The position numbers and the translations under genes were made by a program. A stretch of DNA of 64,000 nt from Sporodiniella umbellata (Eukaryota; Mucoromycota; Mucoromycetes; Mucorales; Rhizopodaceae). Position 1 is the stretch's first letter, and each line of letters starts with the position of its first letter. The stretch covers positions 62,001-126,000 of the forward strand of contig JAIXMR010000051.1 of assembly GCA_025677835.1 (NCBI GenBank). The letters are read 5' to 3'. The notes beneath the pieces are model-generated. The model was not told the DNA's origin, ran no database searches, and worked only from the letters and a program-made list of their open reading frames with translations. Below are positions 11,112-23,999 of this stretch, in pieces.

Positions 11112-13951
11112 TTAAACAAACACTATATATATTTGTCTGTTACATATCCTCTCCGCTTTCGTTTTTCTTTTTTTTTTTAAAGCGCAACAATACATAAAAA
11201 TTTAAATTTTCTGTGACACATTATTTCGTATTGTATGGAAAAGCTCGTACATTTTCGGATGAAGAACCGAAAATGTTGAGATTCATTCGTTTGATTGGGC
11301 AAACAGTATCAGGGACGGAAAATATTAGACTCGGGTAAACCGTCTAATTAAGGAAGCTATGTCTATCGAGATAATAGCCTTTTTTATGTCTTTATTTATC
11401 CGCACGAACAAGGAAAACTCCCTTAATATTTATTTGGTTTATAGTTTAGCCGCTTAATGATACTCTGTACAATGTTTGTTTGCTCTAGACTTTGATACTC
11501 ATATGACAGAGAACTATTTTGTTATACTGCCAACGTTTTTTTTTTGAATTTATGTACTACTTTGTTTTTTTTTTAAAAAAAAATGCCTTGATTGCTATAT
11601 AAACTTGTAGACTAGATGTGATTTTTTTCTTCGACCTTCCCAGGTAAACATTGGAAAGTCAATTATGTGAACCTGTATCAAGTGTAAAATGTGGAAAATA
11701 GACAAAAACACTTTTTTTTTTTTTTTTTTTTGGCAATCATTAAACCCCTCTCGTCACACAAAATAGAGGACCTGTTAGTCTAAATTTTCATACTACTAAG
11801 TTCTTTTCTGGATACGTTAGTATTCAGAAAAGCTACCAGACTTGACAAAATATATTGCTTTGAGAAGTTCACCAGCTTCCAATTAACAAAACACCATTCA
11901 CAAAAATATACACATATATATCTTTCCTAAAGTTCGACATATATAGTAGTGAATTTAACAAAAAAAAAACCTCGCTTACACAACATGATGTTTTTTGAAA
12001 GGAATGATCCCAAGATCATAGACCTGTTGTCGTATGTAGATATGTTTTCGAAGTGCATAAAGCTAAACTGTCAGCCCCTTTGGCAGTATGTATTAAAACC
12101 TAATAATACAATATAAAGAAAGATAGGGTGTCTGTGTCAAGTCTTAAAAAAGGGGAAGGGTGATCGCCTTTAAGCAATACTGCATTAAGCTAAAACAAAA
12201 AATAAAAAACAAAAAGCACGCCTGCAGTAATTTATTTTTAAACAAATGCGTACGTTTTTTAGGGCTTTAATTTAATAACGTCCTGAATGAAAATAAAAAC
12301 AGAGAGGTTAGTAGCAAAACCAAACGGTCGGTCATAGTGAGTCGTTATTTTTTTTAAATCAACGGAGGTAGCCAAAAACCAAATTTTGAAGCGTAATGAC
12401 TAAAAGCTTTGTTGCAAATAAAAAACTTCATATTTAGCTTTTTTTCACATACGTTTTTTGCCCCTAATTTTTCCTTTTTTTAGCGCTTCTTACAGCAATA
12501 TACCCTAAGCAAACCTAGTTATAAGAAATTGACCTATCGCTATAAATAATTAAAACTTATACAACTAATGATCCATAGTAGTAGCCAAGTAAAACACACA
12601 CCTCGCCCAAACTCCGTTGAGCCCATATTATAAATTCTAATCATAGAGCACAGTACATATCTAACACAATGTCTATTTTATTCAAGGCTATATTATCTCT
12701 ATACGAATGATTGTCTGTAGTACATACATCAGGATAAGTAAACGACATTCAACACAGTAATCAGTAAAAAACTGGCCCTTTAGTTTTCAAGCGCGTCTGC
12801 AACCTTACAGTATTTTGAAATCCCTGATTCTTTGCGCTACTAAAATTTTACAGAAATTTGCATAATAGAGTTTGAGAGTTCTTTAATAATCGATAAAGGA
12901 TCACCCTTAATTTTAAAAGTAATCAATAGGACGAAAGTAAAGGCTATTGAAAAAACGAATGATAATAACCTTAATGAAGTTCGCCCTTTATGGCAACGAT
13001 ATAGAGAAAGAGAAAAAAATGCTAACAAAAAGCCATCAGTTTACTAAATAAAACACTAACCGCTTTTTTTTCGTTATTGTAAGGCCAAATATCTGAGTAT
13101 TATGTTCATAGGTCTCTTGACACTGTAGTATTTTGTTGTTAAGCAGTCTGTTGACAAAAGAAAAACAAGAGAATTACTTCAATTATTATAAATATGAGTT
13201 CCCTAAGTATATTGACTTCATTTACAGATTCTTATGAAATACTTTTCAGCTGTAAAGAAAGAAAATACAAAAAAGATATACGATTAACACTGTTGGCAAA
13301 TACGAAACGAGGAAAGCTTACGTATTAGCTACCAACAGTTGATAGACTATGCTTTGAATATCAAACCAACTCGTCTATACAGCGCTTCGTGACATTTTTC
13401 ACTGGATCATGACTTAGTCCGAGATTAAAAGCATTTAGTTAAAAAATTTTGCGAATACCTTTGTAAAAATGACAAGACGCACCAAACTATATAGAAACAT
13501 AAGTTTTGATTGTGAATAATAATCGACAAATAATTAAAGCTAAATCGAAGAATGGTAGTAATACAGTCAAGAAATATATATATGTACATGAAGTATTTGG
13601 TACAGAAAAAAATTTGAAATGGGTGTGGAAGAACTGGATAGAGAACATATAGAAGGATCGAACGAAAAAACATACTTTTCGCATCCTTTTTTTAGTCTTT
13701 TGAAGGAGCGTTTTTATTTTTTTAAAGAGATAGGATTTTTTTTCACGTATAGAAGATTTCTTTACACACTTATAGCATAGTCTTTGCTTTATGCTTTCTT
13801 TATCCAAATTTCAACAGGATATTAAGCAATTGTATCTTTTGAATTTTTAGCCATTCTTTTCTATCTTCTTCCGATATTGTCTTTACTTTTATATCAAAAG
13901 CGATGCCACAGATAAGAAAAACATAGTTAGATGGTTTGAATAACCACTGCC
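11112..13951. other. AT-rich gene desert
   Basis: About 2.8 kb downstream of MpaB-like paralogue 3 has no recognised coding sequence. The only open stretches are short, low-complexity and rich in Phe, Lys or Ile (for example minus strand 13807-13425). Confidence 0.45.
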
Positions 13952-14272
13952 TTAGTATGCTTCTTTTTCTTGGTTGAATATATCACCCAAATTTGAGCTT
14001 AGAGAGGAAGCTAAACGCTCCCCCTCCCTCCTTCCTAAATAACATGCATGAGCATCTTTATTCCATCGCTCCAAATTACGGAGATAGTTAGTAAAATAGC
14101 AGAGCTTGGTTATAAAATTGTCTTCCAGAATCTCTATTCTAGTATCAACTTCGCTAAACCTTTTTAAGTCAAATGCAAATCTATACTTCCCACCGAGCTC
14201 ATATATTCTAGATAGTTTTTTCTCAGATATATTGCAACTGAAGACTCTGTTAACAAAGCAATCATGTGCTTT
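13952..14272 (-). pseudogene. Unrecognised 106-codon open stretch without a start codon (exon or gene remnant)
   Basis: Reading the minus strand from 14272 gives 106 sense codons to a TAA at 13954-13952. The composition is protein-like rather than low-complexity, with segments such as YRFAFDLKRFSEVD and YLRNLERWNKDAH. There is no ATG in frame. An AG acceptor lies just after the upstream stop, so this could be one exon of a spliced gene, or the remnant of one. No family was recognised. Confidence 0.3.
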
Positions 14273-15540
14273 TCATGTCCCGAAATGTGTTGTCACGCTT
14301 AAAATATGGCCTTTTCCAGCTATTGTATTAAAGCACAAATGAATCTTAGCATTTTAAAAAAAATTCCAAAGGCGGTCGTATAGCGACCCCCTATCAAGTT
14401 TCTCCAAACCATTATGTGCCAGTACCATATTTGAAGGTCTTTTGATTAGTGGCAGTGTCTTTTTGAGTGGTATAAGCTAATTTGAGTATTCAGTAAATTA
14501 AGACGATTAAGTATCGCGTTTGAATTTTTAAATTGACGAAGCAAAAAAAAACAAATAGACGAGGCAAAATATCAACATCACTTGAATAAAATAAAACTTC
14601 TAGGAATTTCGAGAGATATGTACAATTTCATGAATTCTGTACTTAGGTTCTAGACTTTAACAAAAAACTGCTCTCAAGCTTTATTAGCCAAGCTTTTTCG
14701 AAAACTCCAAAGATTTCTAATGGACTTTGGTATTATAGGCGAAAATTGTAAATCGCAGTTTGTTAGAATGTTGGCTTTCGACCCATAAAAAAAAGGGGGC
14801 CTTTTTTGGTCAATAAGCAAAGTTGTTTATCGTTTCAAGGGAAAATGCGATGTCAAACATCAAAGAGCCTAATATAAAAAGCTATTAATCAAGTCAACAA
14901 TTTTCGAGCTGTCGGTTTTGTCTATTATTTCGCGAGTTTTTTGCCAACGTATCTTGGTTCCTGACTATCTTTTAAAACCAGACACTTTTTTCTTATAGCC
15001 CTTTAGCTTGTATACAAAATGTATAAGATTCAATACAAAGAAAACCAAGCGATACACCAAGTGGCAAACAAACATATAAAAACTTCAGGATCATACAGTT
15101 ACAATATTTATATTTCTTTTGTTGGGTAAGTGTTAGTTTTCGATTTTCTTTGCTACTTAAAATATAACAAAATAATGGGCACTTTCCCATAGTATTTGTG
15201 TGCTACTAAGATATAGACATAGTACTATTTTTTAAAGTAGCATATTGAAAATCTCTTTGTTGAAGTGATACAATGTGTACTGAGTTAACACACGATCAAA
15301 GCTCAATATACAGCTCGAAAAAAATCCCCGCGCATTGGCCGGACCTTAAATTGTCTGTCCTCTCGCTCTGTCCTCACTATGGAGAAAGAGCAGATTGATA
15401 TACACCCTCTCTCTCTTTCTCCACGTATTAAAGGTGAGAAAGTGATTCAACACATCCATCCGACATGTATCTTAATCCATCCATTTACAACTATGAACGC
15501 CATTCTTCTCTCTTTTTTCCTTTGTATTTGTGTACTATAG
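14273..15540. other. AT-rich intergenic stretch with the RPL12 promoter region at its end
   Basis: No gene was seen. The last ~200 bp before the RPL12 start are GC-richer and pyrimidine-rich (15325-15420), which is what one expects near a strongly expressed ribosomal protein gene. No specific factor site was identified. Confidence 0.4.
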
Positions 15541-15784
15541 ATGCCTCCCAAGTTCGATCCCTCTGAGGTTAAGATTATCTACCTTCGTGCCACTGGTAAA
15601 TTTCAAATCGCCAATTCACTTTTTTTCAATTACAATGAAAACATTATTGACATTTCTTTCTTCTCTTGCGTTGTTTTTTATTTGAATAGGTGGTGAAGTT
15701 GGTGCCTCCAGTGCTCTCGGTAAAGTAGAAGTTTGATTTTTCAACATCCATTTACGACATTGAAAAAAGAAATCGGAAATTCAA

Positions 15785-15817
<33 letters not shown>

Positions 15818-16344
15818 AAACGCATTCAACAGTTCACTCATTCGATTTTTCTCTTAAAAATTTGATTAGCTCCCAAGATCGGTCCTCTTGGTTTGTCTCC
15901 CAAGAAGGTTGGTGAAGACATTGCTAAGGGTACTAAGGACTGGAAGGGTCTCCGTGTCACCGTTCAATTGACCATCCAAAACCGTCAAGCTCAAGTTTCC
16001 GTTGTTCCCTCTGCCTCCTCTTTGGTTATCAAGGCTCTCAAGGAACCTCTCCGTGACCGTAAGAAGGAAAAGAACATTAAGCACACTGGTAACATCTCCA
16101 TTGACGATGTCATTGAAATTGCTCGCACTATGCGTTACAAGTCTTTGGCCCGTGAGCTTAAGGGTACCGTCAAAGAAATCTTGGGTACTGCTTTCTCTGT
16201 TGGTTGTACTGTTGATGGTCAAAACCCTAAGGATCTTTGCGAAGCCATTGATGCTGGTGAAGTTGAAATCCCCGTAAGTTTTTATATATATGTATATACA
16301 AACTTGAGAACAACATCTCACATTTTTTGTTTCAGGAAAAATAA
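15541..16344 (+). CDS. RPL12: 60S ribosomal protein L12 (uL11)
   Basis: Exons 15541-15595, 15690-15719, 15870-16273 and 16336-16344 give 165 aa, the usual length for eukaryotic L12. The protein begins [11 protein letters not shown] and includes [21 protein letters not shown], then [16 protein letters not shown] and [16 protein letters not shown]. It ends VEIPEK, with the final Glu-Lys-stop supplied by a 9-nt last exon. L12 forms the base of the ribosomal P-stalk and contacts 25S rRNA at the GTPase-associated centre. The second intron contains a long T-run before its acceptor. The gene converges with the oxidoreductase to its right; the two stops are about 120 bp apart. Confidence 0.97.
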
Positions 16345-16461
16345 ATATTCGGTGGGAAAGATCAGTCTTTTTATTATTAAAAAGAAAAATAAAATTGAAA
16401 CTTGTGGAAACCAAAAACTGCCTTTTTTCTCTTTTATAGTGGGATAGACTAATTTACTATA

Positions 16462-17794
16462 CTAGTTGATTTCCATTACAATTTTTCCTTTTGTTTGATT
16501 TGTCTCTAGCTGTTTATGTGCATCGCCTATTTTTTCCCAGGGATAGACTTTGTCAATACAGACCTTCATAGATTTCTTTTCAACAAGATGTTTTAACACA
16601 ATCTTTCTGTAGACATTGTTTATGATTTCCTTTTGATACTCCAGAGTTCTGTCTCTAATGTTTGAGCCCTTGATCTAAATAAATAAATAAAAAGTGCGTT
16701 AGAAGTATTTTGGAAATAGAGTTTAGCCACCTGTATTCTTTTCAATACAAAATGTGAAATATTCAAAAATGTAAGTGGGCCTTCAAAAAAAAGTTTAAAT
16801 TCCTTTCCCAGAATAGTACATTTACCGCTCAAGTGAGATAGCACAATCATTTGCCCATCAACAGCCATTATTTGGACATTTTTGTTCCAATAGTTTTTAC
16901 CGACAAAATCGATAATCAAATCAACACCTCTTTTGTTTCTCAAGTGCTCAAGTTCTTCAAACCAGTTGCAAGTGTTGTAGTTAAAGCCCTTGGTTGCACC
17001 TAAGTGCTCACAAAACTTGACCTTTTCATCTGTTCCTACTGTGACATAGATTTCTTTACTATGACACATATATGAAAAACTGAACTACAGGAAATAAGAA
17101 TATAAAGCCACTTACGCCCCCGTTTGTTTGGCCAACTGAATTATACATGTACTTATTGCTGAGGCACCTGCATGTATCAGAATGTCGTTGCCAGGTTTAA
17201 TGTCCCCTAAAAGAAACAAAGCTTGATACGCAACACACCAAGCCTCTGTAATAGCAGCTGCTTCTTGAAAAGATAATTCGTCTGGTTTTCTCATCGCTAA
17301 ACCCTCCTCTATTACGGCGTATTCAGCATAGCCTCCTCCTTGAGGCAACAACCCAAAAACGTTGTCCCCATTTCGAAACCTACTGACTACAGACAAAACG
17401 AAACAAACGTTATATAGTGGTCCAAAGTATGCTTTTTTTTTTTTACCGAATTTTCCAATAGAAACAACAACACCCGATATCTCCACTCCCATAATAGGGC
17501 TATGTAAAGGGCCCGGATAAGACCCTTTTCTCTCCATTAAGTCCATTCGGTTAAGCGCAAAACACTTCACCTTTGTGTGTATAAGTTTTTTTTTTATTTT
17601 TTATTGTTTTTTTTTTTGGATTTCTACCTTAACCAGAAGTTGCGTTTCTGTTGGCTGTGGCTTTTCCCACTCGCCAATTAACAAATCCGATGCTTCACCT
17701 TTAATAGGAATTATATATATCTTTTCGAAAAAAAAAAAGAAGTATTCTCTACAACTCTTGGCTTACATGGAGATTTTAACACAATGGCTCTCAT
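16462..17794 (-). CDS. Quinone oxidoreductase, TP53I3/PIG3-like (MDR superfamily)
   Basis: Exons in order are 17794-17767, 17698-17628, 17570-17447, 17386-17116, 17058-16731 and 16674-16462, giving 344 aa against about 332 for human TP53I3. It starts MRAIVLKSP. It then follows the family closely: ALNRMDLMERKGSYP, MGVEISG, GLLPQGGGYAEY, the IHAGASA nucleotide-binding region, LGATKGFNY, VDLIIDFVG and a C-terminus ending GKIVMEIN. The family reduces quinones with NADPH and lacks the catalytic zinc of alcohol dehydrogenases. All introns are 48-72 nt. The first exon is only 28 nt, so the start depends on one splice call; the resulting N-terminus fits the family well. Confidence 0.92.
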
Positions 17795-17996
17795 GGTTTT
17801 TGAAAGAAAGCTAAATTGAAAACTTCAAGTGATTTTATACATAAACATTCGAATACATCAAACGGTTTATCAATAATAGAAGAGTACATTGAGTAAAGAT
17901 TTATTAATACAAGATAAAATTAAATAATAACTGAAAAAGAAATAAAAGAAATAAATGTGTACAGCTAGTTTTCTATATATAAAAAAGGAGGAAACA

Positions 17997-19672
17997 CTAA
18001 AGCTTCTCTTTTTTTTCATCAATTGTACTTGGACGGGTTGCGAGAGCAAGCTCCTTTTCAGCTTTCCAGACCAAACAAGATTGGGTAGAGAAAACAACAT
18101 CCAACTCTTCCAGTGTCTTGTTACTTGTTTCTGGATAAAGACAATATACAAAAGGAATGGCTAAAAAGTTAAAAGCACCAAAGATCAAAAAAGTAACCCA
18201 GCCAATATTGGCCAGCATAGGTGGGGTGATTTCCATCACCAGTGCGTTTCCGACGGACCAGCCGACGACAGACCAAGCACCACCCTTTGCACGCACTTTT
18301 GTGGGATAGATTTCGACTGGATAAAGCCATGGTACTGTTAACCAAGTCATACCAAAGAAGGCTGTATAAGCAAAAGTAAAGAAAGTGGCTCCAACACCGT
18401 AAGCATATGGGTTTTGGGCCATGATAGAGGGCTTTGTCAAGACAGCAACAAGAACTAAGGAAATGCCTTGACATACGGCGCCATAAAAAAGCGTGAAGCG
18501 CCGACCCCATTTATCTAATGTAAAGACAGCAACTAGTGTAGAAAGCATATATGTGATATCGTTGATTCCTGAAAGTAATTGTGAAGTCTGACTTGAGAAA
18601 CCCGCGCTTTGAAAGACAGTAGGTGCATAGACAGTAATGACCCCGATGCCCGTGAGTTCCTGAACGATCTGTAGCCAGATAGAAAGATGAACGCGTCGAG
18701 ATATATTGAGTTTATCTTTTTTGAAAAGCATGCTGAGGTAACCTGGCTCGCCTTCGTTTTCTTCTTCGCGAATCGAAGTAAGAATTTCTGTGTACTCTTG
18801 CTGAACATCTGGATGATTCTCATCTCCGTTACCACGGAGCGCAGCTAGAATTTTCAAACCTTCCTCTGTACGACCTTTTTTCAATAACCAACGGGGAGAT
18901 TCTGGGAAAAAATTAATGGTAACAGCAAGTACAATGAGTGGAACAAGCTGGAAAGCAATAGGAAAACGCCATCGGAAAGCCCCTTCAGTAAAGCTAAGAC
19001 CATAGGCCAACCAATACTATGTATATAAGTGTTTAGTAAATAGGACCTGAATAGATATTTGTTTACTTACAGCGACCACAACACCAAAGATATTCAGAGT
19101 GAATTCCATTGCAATCATCTTTCCTCGTGAAGTATGATGAGATGTTTCAGCACTCCATACGGGTACAATGGCGTTCCTATAAATACGTGCGTTTATTCAG
19201 TAAGAGATCAGAGTATAAATATAAAATACTTTACAAATGACCAGTGCCAACACCGGTAATGATTCGAGAACAGATCATCCAAGCAATATTCTGAGCTGAT
19301 GTCTGTAAACAAGCACCGAAAATACCGATCATGGCACCCAGGACAACTGTCTTGATACGACCTATTCTATCCCCAATCCAGCCTCCCATCAAAGCGCCGA
19401 TCAATGTGCCTGCATAGTAAACAGCCACAACACCACCCAAAAGCGCTTCGTTGGATTCTAATCCCATGACTCGAATATAATCAGGGGATACATTGACTCC
19501 ACCCATAACACCTTGATCATACTAATCGTAGATGGGGTTTCATTGTTATTATTACTATCGTTTGCTATCGTTTTTATTTTACACCGAAAAAGAAAATACT
19601 GAGACCAGCAGCAAGGTTGATCATTAATACAAGCTGTTCGCCTGTAAAATGTTGATATACGTTACGTCCCAT
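17997..19672 (-). CDS. MFS sugar transporter (sugar porter family)
   Basis: Exons in order are 19672-19583, 19521-19235, 19176-19071 and 19016-17997, giving 500 aa. Sugar-porter signatures are all present: FFFGYDQGVMGG in the first membrane segment, GWIGDRIGR, GVGTGHLNAIVPVW, FPESPRWLLKKGR, the DKWGRR loop, PWLYPVEIYPTKVR and YPETSNKTLEELD near the end. Twelve membrane segments are expected. It belongs to the fungal proton-coupled monosaccharide/polyol carriers. The YWLAYGLSF-EGAFRWRFPIAFQ region resembles STL1-like and related carriers, but substrate cannot be assigned. The upstream ATG-less extension is poly-Phe from a poly(A) run in the 5' UTR and was not used. Confidence 0.93.
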
Positions 19673-22600
19673 CGTTCTCTTTCTTTTTTGAGTAAATAAA
19701 GTAGGATCGAAGAAAAAAAAAAAAAAAAAAAAGAATGCAAAAGAAATCGAGCCGAAGCAAATGTGTGGAGTATTTATATTGAAAGCTTCTATAAAAGGCA
19801 AGCCCCACAAACTCTTATTATCCTCTCTTTTCTATTTCTATTGGCCTATATTTTCCGAACCCTATTTTTGTTTTCTTTTTCTCAAGACAAGGAACAGGAT
19901 CAAATCTACCTACAGTAATCTGATGGTTCATAAAAACAGGCTTATTTTAATCTAATTTAAGAACCAACTAGTCTTGTTATATATGGAAATGCTAACGAAA
20001 AAGACACGCATAAAACCACTTTTCTTGTAGTCTAAATGTTTTTGATCTATTTGTTTCCAGGGAGCTGACAAAAAAAGAAACAAAAAAGGGTGTATGTTGG
20101 AGAGCATCCTCCACAATGAAAGGCAGAGTTTCCCACAATAAAGAACCAAACACCTAACAGACACTGAGTTTAAGGAACATTTGCCTATAAAAAGTATATA
20201 CTCCTTTTCGTTATGAAAAAAAAAGAAATCTGTTGAAAGATGAGGTCATTCTTTTAAAAGACAGAAATCCCAGTGATACACGATTATGCAAAAGTTCAAT
20301 TTGGAAATGTCAGAAAAAACAGGATTTTGTGCAAGTATTTTAACATCCAAATAAATACTAAACCATCCTTCTTGGAATCGTTTTTGATTTAGAAAAAGTC
20401 TAAATTGGCTTCAAAAGAAGAACGCTCTTGAATTTTGAGAACGTAGTCTCTTATTTTTTTACAAGGAAGCTACTTTAATTTTCTAGAAAGAAAAAGGCCC
20501 AGGAACGGCTGTCTATCAGTAGAAATAATATTGTGAATGTGAATAAAATGACTTTTGTTTATGTACAACTTTTAGAACACTTTGTTACGCTAGTTGTCAT
20601 TCCTTTTTTTTTTTTTTTTTTTTTTTTTACTCAAGAAAACCCTGACGAGTCCCGTCTAAGGATCTTACAACACGGCTTGAATAGCTGAGGAAGAAAATAT
20701 GGATTTTTTTTTTTTAAAAAAAAAAGCAGAATTCTTGCAATACAAGTCATAGCTGGAGTTTGGATTTTAGACTTGCAAAAGGCTTCAGGTAGTTTTCGAA
20801 TAACACGTATTTTGGGTAAATAGTAGACAAATTCTTTCTCTTATCCAACCTTAAAAGCTTAAAAAAAAAAAAAAAAAAAGGTGTTAGAATAGGCACACGT
20901 TTTACAAGAATTGCTACTGTCGTGTTGGCAACCAAAAAAAAATTGCCATTGTTGAGAGAATTCTTTATTGGTAGGCTTTTATTTAGGCAGCGGTTTCAGG
21001 AACAAAATAAGAACCAGAAACACTATTCATCTGAAACGGCAATAAACAGCTTTAGATTTAAAAACAAAATGGAACCAAATTAGTGGCACGACCTGTTATA
21101 TCCAGTTTGGAGGCGCAAATGAGTAGAATATTCTTTGATAAGGTCAGCTCATATGAAAGTTGAGTGTTGTGGCGCCGACTGAAACGCAACGATGGTCGTT
21201 GATCGCGCTTATCAAGTGTAAACGGTATATCTAAGCAACAACGGTTTATCTATCAAGCTCTATCACTGTTTTAACATAGAAGCAGTGTAGCTTTACAACG
21301 GCTTTTATTGGATACATCCAAGAGAACTTTTACTACCATTTACTGATTTTGTTCATCTCATAGTTTTGAATTTGCTTGGATACAAACCAAAAGTTAACAC
21401 TACAACACTCGAACTGATCCATTCAAGTTTTGTCTAGCCTTACGTAAGGCGTTTCTATTTTTCTACCTCTTTTGATAGAAATGTGTATGTGTGATATAAC
21501 ATAGCGTTGTATTACCACAAAGTTTGCTCTAATAAAACCCAAGGTGTTGACAAAAAAAAAAGCAGCGTATTTTTTGAAGATTGCCTATGTATACTTTAAA
21601 ATCCTCTTTCTGTTAAAAACGCTACGTAAGTGTACCTTTAAAAACCCTCGTATTTCTTATGTTCCAAGTTGACAATGAAAAAAAAAGGGGGGCCGTGGGT
21701 GTATCATCTATACAAAACCTTTAAATTACTTTTTCTTCTTTCGTTCGCCTATGGCTACAGTGATGTATAAGTTTAAAACTAATGTATATATTACGCTATT
21801 TAACAGTATAGATATACACAAGAAAAGGCAAAGTGATAAGACCTACTGCACTAAAATGTAACATGTGTATCGAATTGCTCAATGATTACAAATCGTAGTT
21901 CCCAAGATCATATCGAGGAACAGGTGTCTAGGCCTATGTAGTATATCTTAAGGTTTGGGTCTGTTTCTTTCTGTTTTTAGACCACAAAAAGAAAACCTAG
22001 CTTCATATCGGTTTAGGGGTCACTTTGAATGATTTTGACAAAAGTGATGTAAATTGGTAGTACAAGGTATGTGCAGTTTCCTATGTAACACGTCTTTTTT
22101 TTTTTTTTTTGGGAATAGAGTAAGATGAATACAGGAAAAGAAGTACATTCGAGTCAACATTCGACGAAGCGAACAGGGGGGTTTACAAAAAAAAAAAAAA
22201 AAAAAAGAGAGTGAGAAGAGTAAGGTCATTCAAGCTTTCTAAACAACTTTTAATTGTAGATAAAAAGGCAAGTTCCACAAACACTGCAAGGATACTGTAT
22301 CAAAGTGTTGGGCTGTACTAGGTTTATCTCTTCCTTTTGAGATTGGTCTTTGCTAGTGAGAGTATAGTTAGCCTAAACAAAACCGTTTGGTTCAGGAGCA
22401 TTTTTATACTTTATCCTTCAAGCCTATCCATATTTGCTTGTATTAAACTAAGTTTATGTAAGACCAACATTTTCTTTTATAGTATTTATGATACCACTTG
22501 CTTTGTAGTGACCGATTTTTTTTTTTTTTTTCGTTTGCATTAGAACAAATCAAACAATACAAGCCTATTGTTTTTCCTTTGTTTTTTTTTTTTTTTTTTT

Positions 22601-23999
22601 GAAGTCATGTTTTTTTACGGATGTGTAAAAAACAAAATTGCGTGGAAGCAAATTTGTTAATGTTTGGATATTGTATGTTCAACACGAGACAAGACATGAA
22701 TCCTGAAAGAATACCCCGCGCCTTTTTCAGTGTTTCATGGTGTACGGATTAATAGTTTAGCCTTGAGTATCGTATGTTTTCCAAATCTGTACGATTGTTG
22801 CTTTTGGGTTATATTTTTTTTTTAAAAAAAAGGCTCTCAGGCCATCTCTAGCCTTTGGTTTTTGCTCGGCGGTTTGGTGCGCATTCTTCTATAGAAGCAA
22901 GGCCTCTGTTTCAAATTTCATTAATTTCTAGAATTCGTTTCGATTTGGTTCGGGATTGGCACATGCTATCACTCTCTACAGTAGCTCTGAGTTTGTTTTG
23001 GAAGTACAGAAACCTACAAAAAAACATGTTGAAATTTTATATATATACCCATTTTAGGGGAATTGTATATTAACTCATACCTATAGCTATGCTTTAAACC
23101 AGAATACCAAAGGGTTTTTGTAGCTGTTGTCACGTTTCATTGATCAGCCAATACATTTTTATTTGTTTTAAAACCTCGAAAAAGCAAATGGCTACCATTG
23201 CGTCAAAGCCAGCCAATCAGGCTATTATCTTAGAAAGTGAGGGGTTACATATACGTTAACATATATGCTTATTCAACCATGACATATACCTTGTAGACTA
23301 CGCCTTGTAGACTACGACATGAATTAAAATAACGCGTCAAATGAGGCATGAAACCTCTACAATTCTTTCTATACAGATTGTGTCTTTTTTCTGTGAATGA
23401 TTTTCTTATGGCACCTAATGCACGTTGTCGTGTAACATTGTAAGCTTACAAATGAAAAGTAATTAAAAGGCGCTTTATTCTATGTTGGCCATCCATTTGT
23501 CTGTTGACCCAAAAAAAAAAAAAAAAAAAAAACAATCTGATGAAGGCTCAAGGATGAGTCTTAAAGAGGCTTTTTTTTTTTTTTTTTTTTGGGCTGTTGT
23601 CATTCTTTCATAATAATTTCAGAAACCGACCTGTCTGTAGAGTCCACCGCGCAAATCGGCTACCTACACCGAAAAGAAATACTACGATTGACACCAAGTC
23701 AATAAAAACCAAGTAACTTGACAGACTTGACCCCAAGTGTTGTCATTTTTTTTTTTTTTTATAAAAAAAAAGCATGTTTTCTCTGTAAAACTGAAAAAGA
23801 GAGAGAGAGAGAGAGAAAAGGGGGGAAGTTTAGAATACAATAAAGTGTTTACTGGGTGATCCCTCCGCCCTTGTTTTTTTTTTTGTATATTTTATCCGAT
23901 GCGTTGTGTAACACGCGCTTTTATATAAAAAAAACTTTTTTTCTGTAATCTTCCTTTTTGTCGTTCTTTGTTCAGTTTTTGCCACAACAAATCAGCAAA
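19673..23999. other. 4.3-kb gene-free stretch between the sugar transporter and ERG4
   Basis: No protein-coding gene or structural RNA was recognised on either strand. It contains many poly(A)/poly(T) runs (for example 20605-20628, 22185-22206, 23511-23532 and 23571-23590). It also has a (GA)n tract at 23799-23816 and a perfect 14-bp tandem duplication at 23289-23316. The final ~200 bp are the ERG4 promoter/5' UTR. Confidence 0.5.
23289..23316. repeat. Perfect 14-bp tandem duplication
   Basis: Two adjacent identical copies of CCTTGTAGACTACG lie in the gene-free stretch upstream of ERG4. Confidence 0.95.

Noticed and set aside
13425..13807. Two overlapping minus-strand ORFs rich in Phe, Ile and Tyr
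   Set aside because: They are low-complexity translations of AT-rich DNA with no conserved pattern.
15866..16414. 182-aa minus-strand ORF opposite RPL12
   Set aside because: It is antisense to a highly conserved ribosomal protein gene and has no family resemblance of its own.
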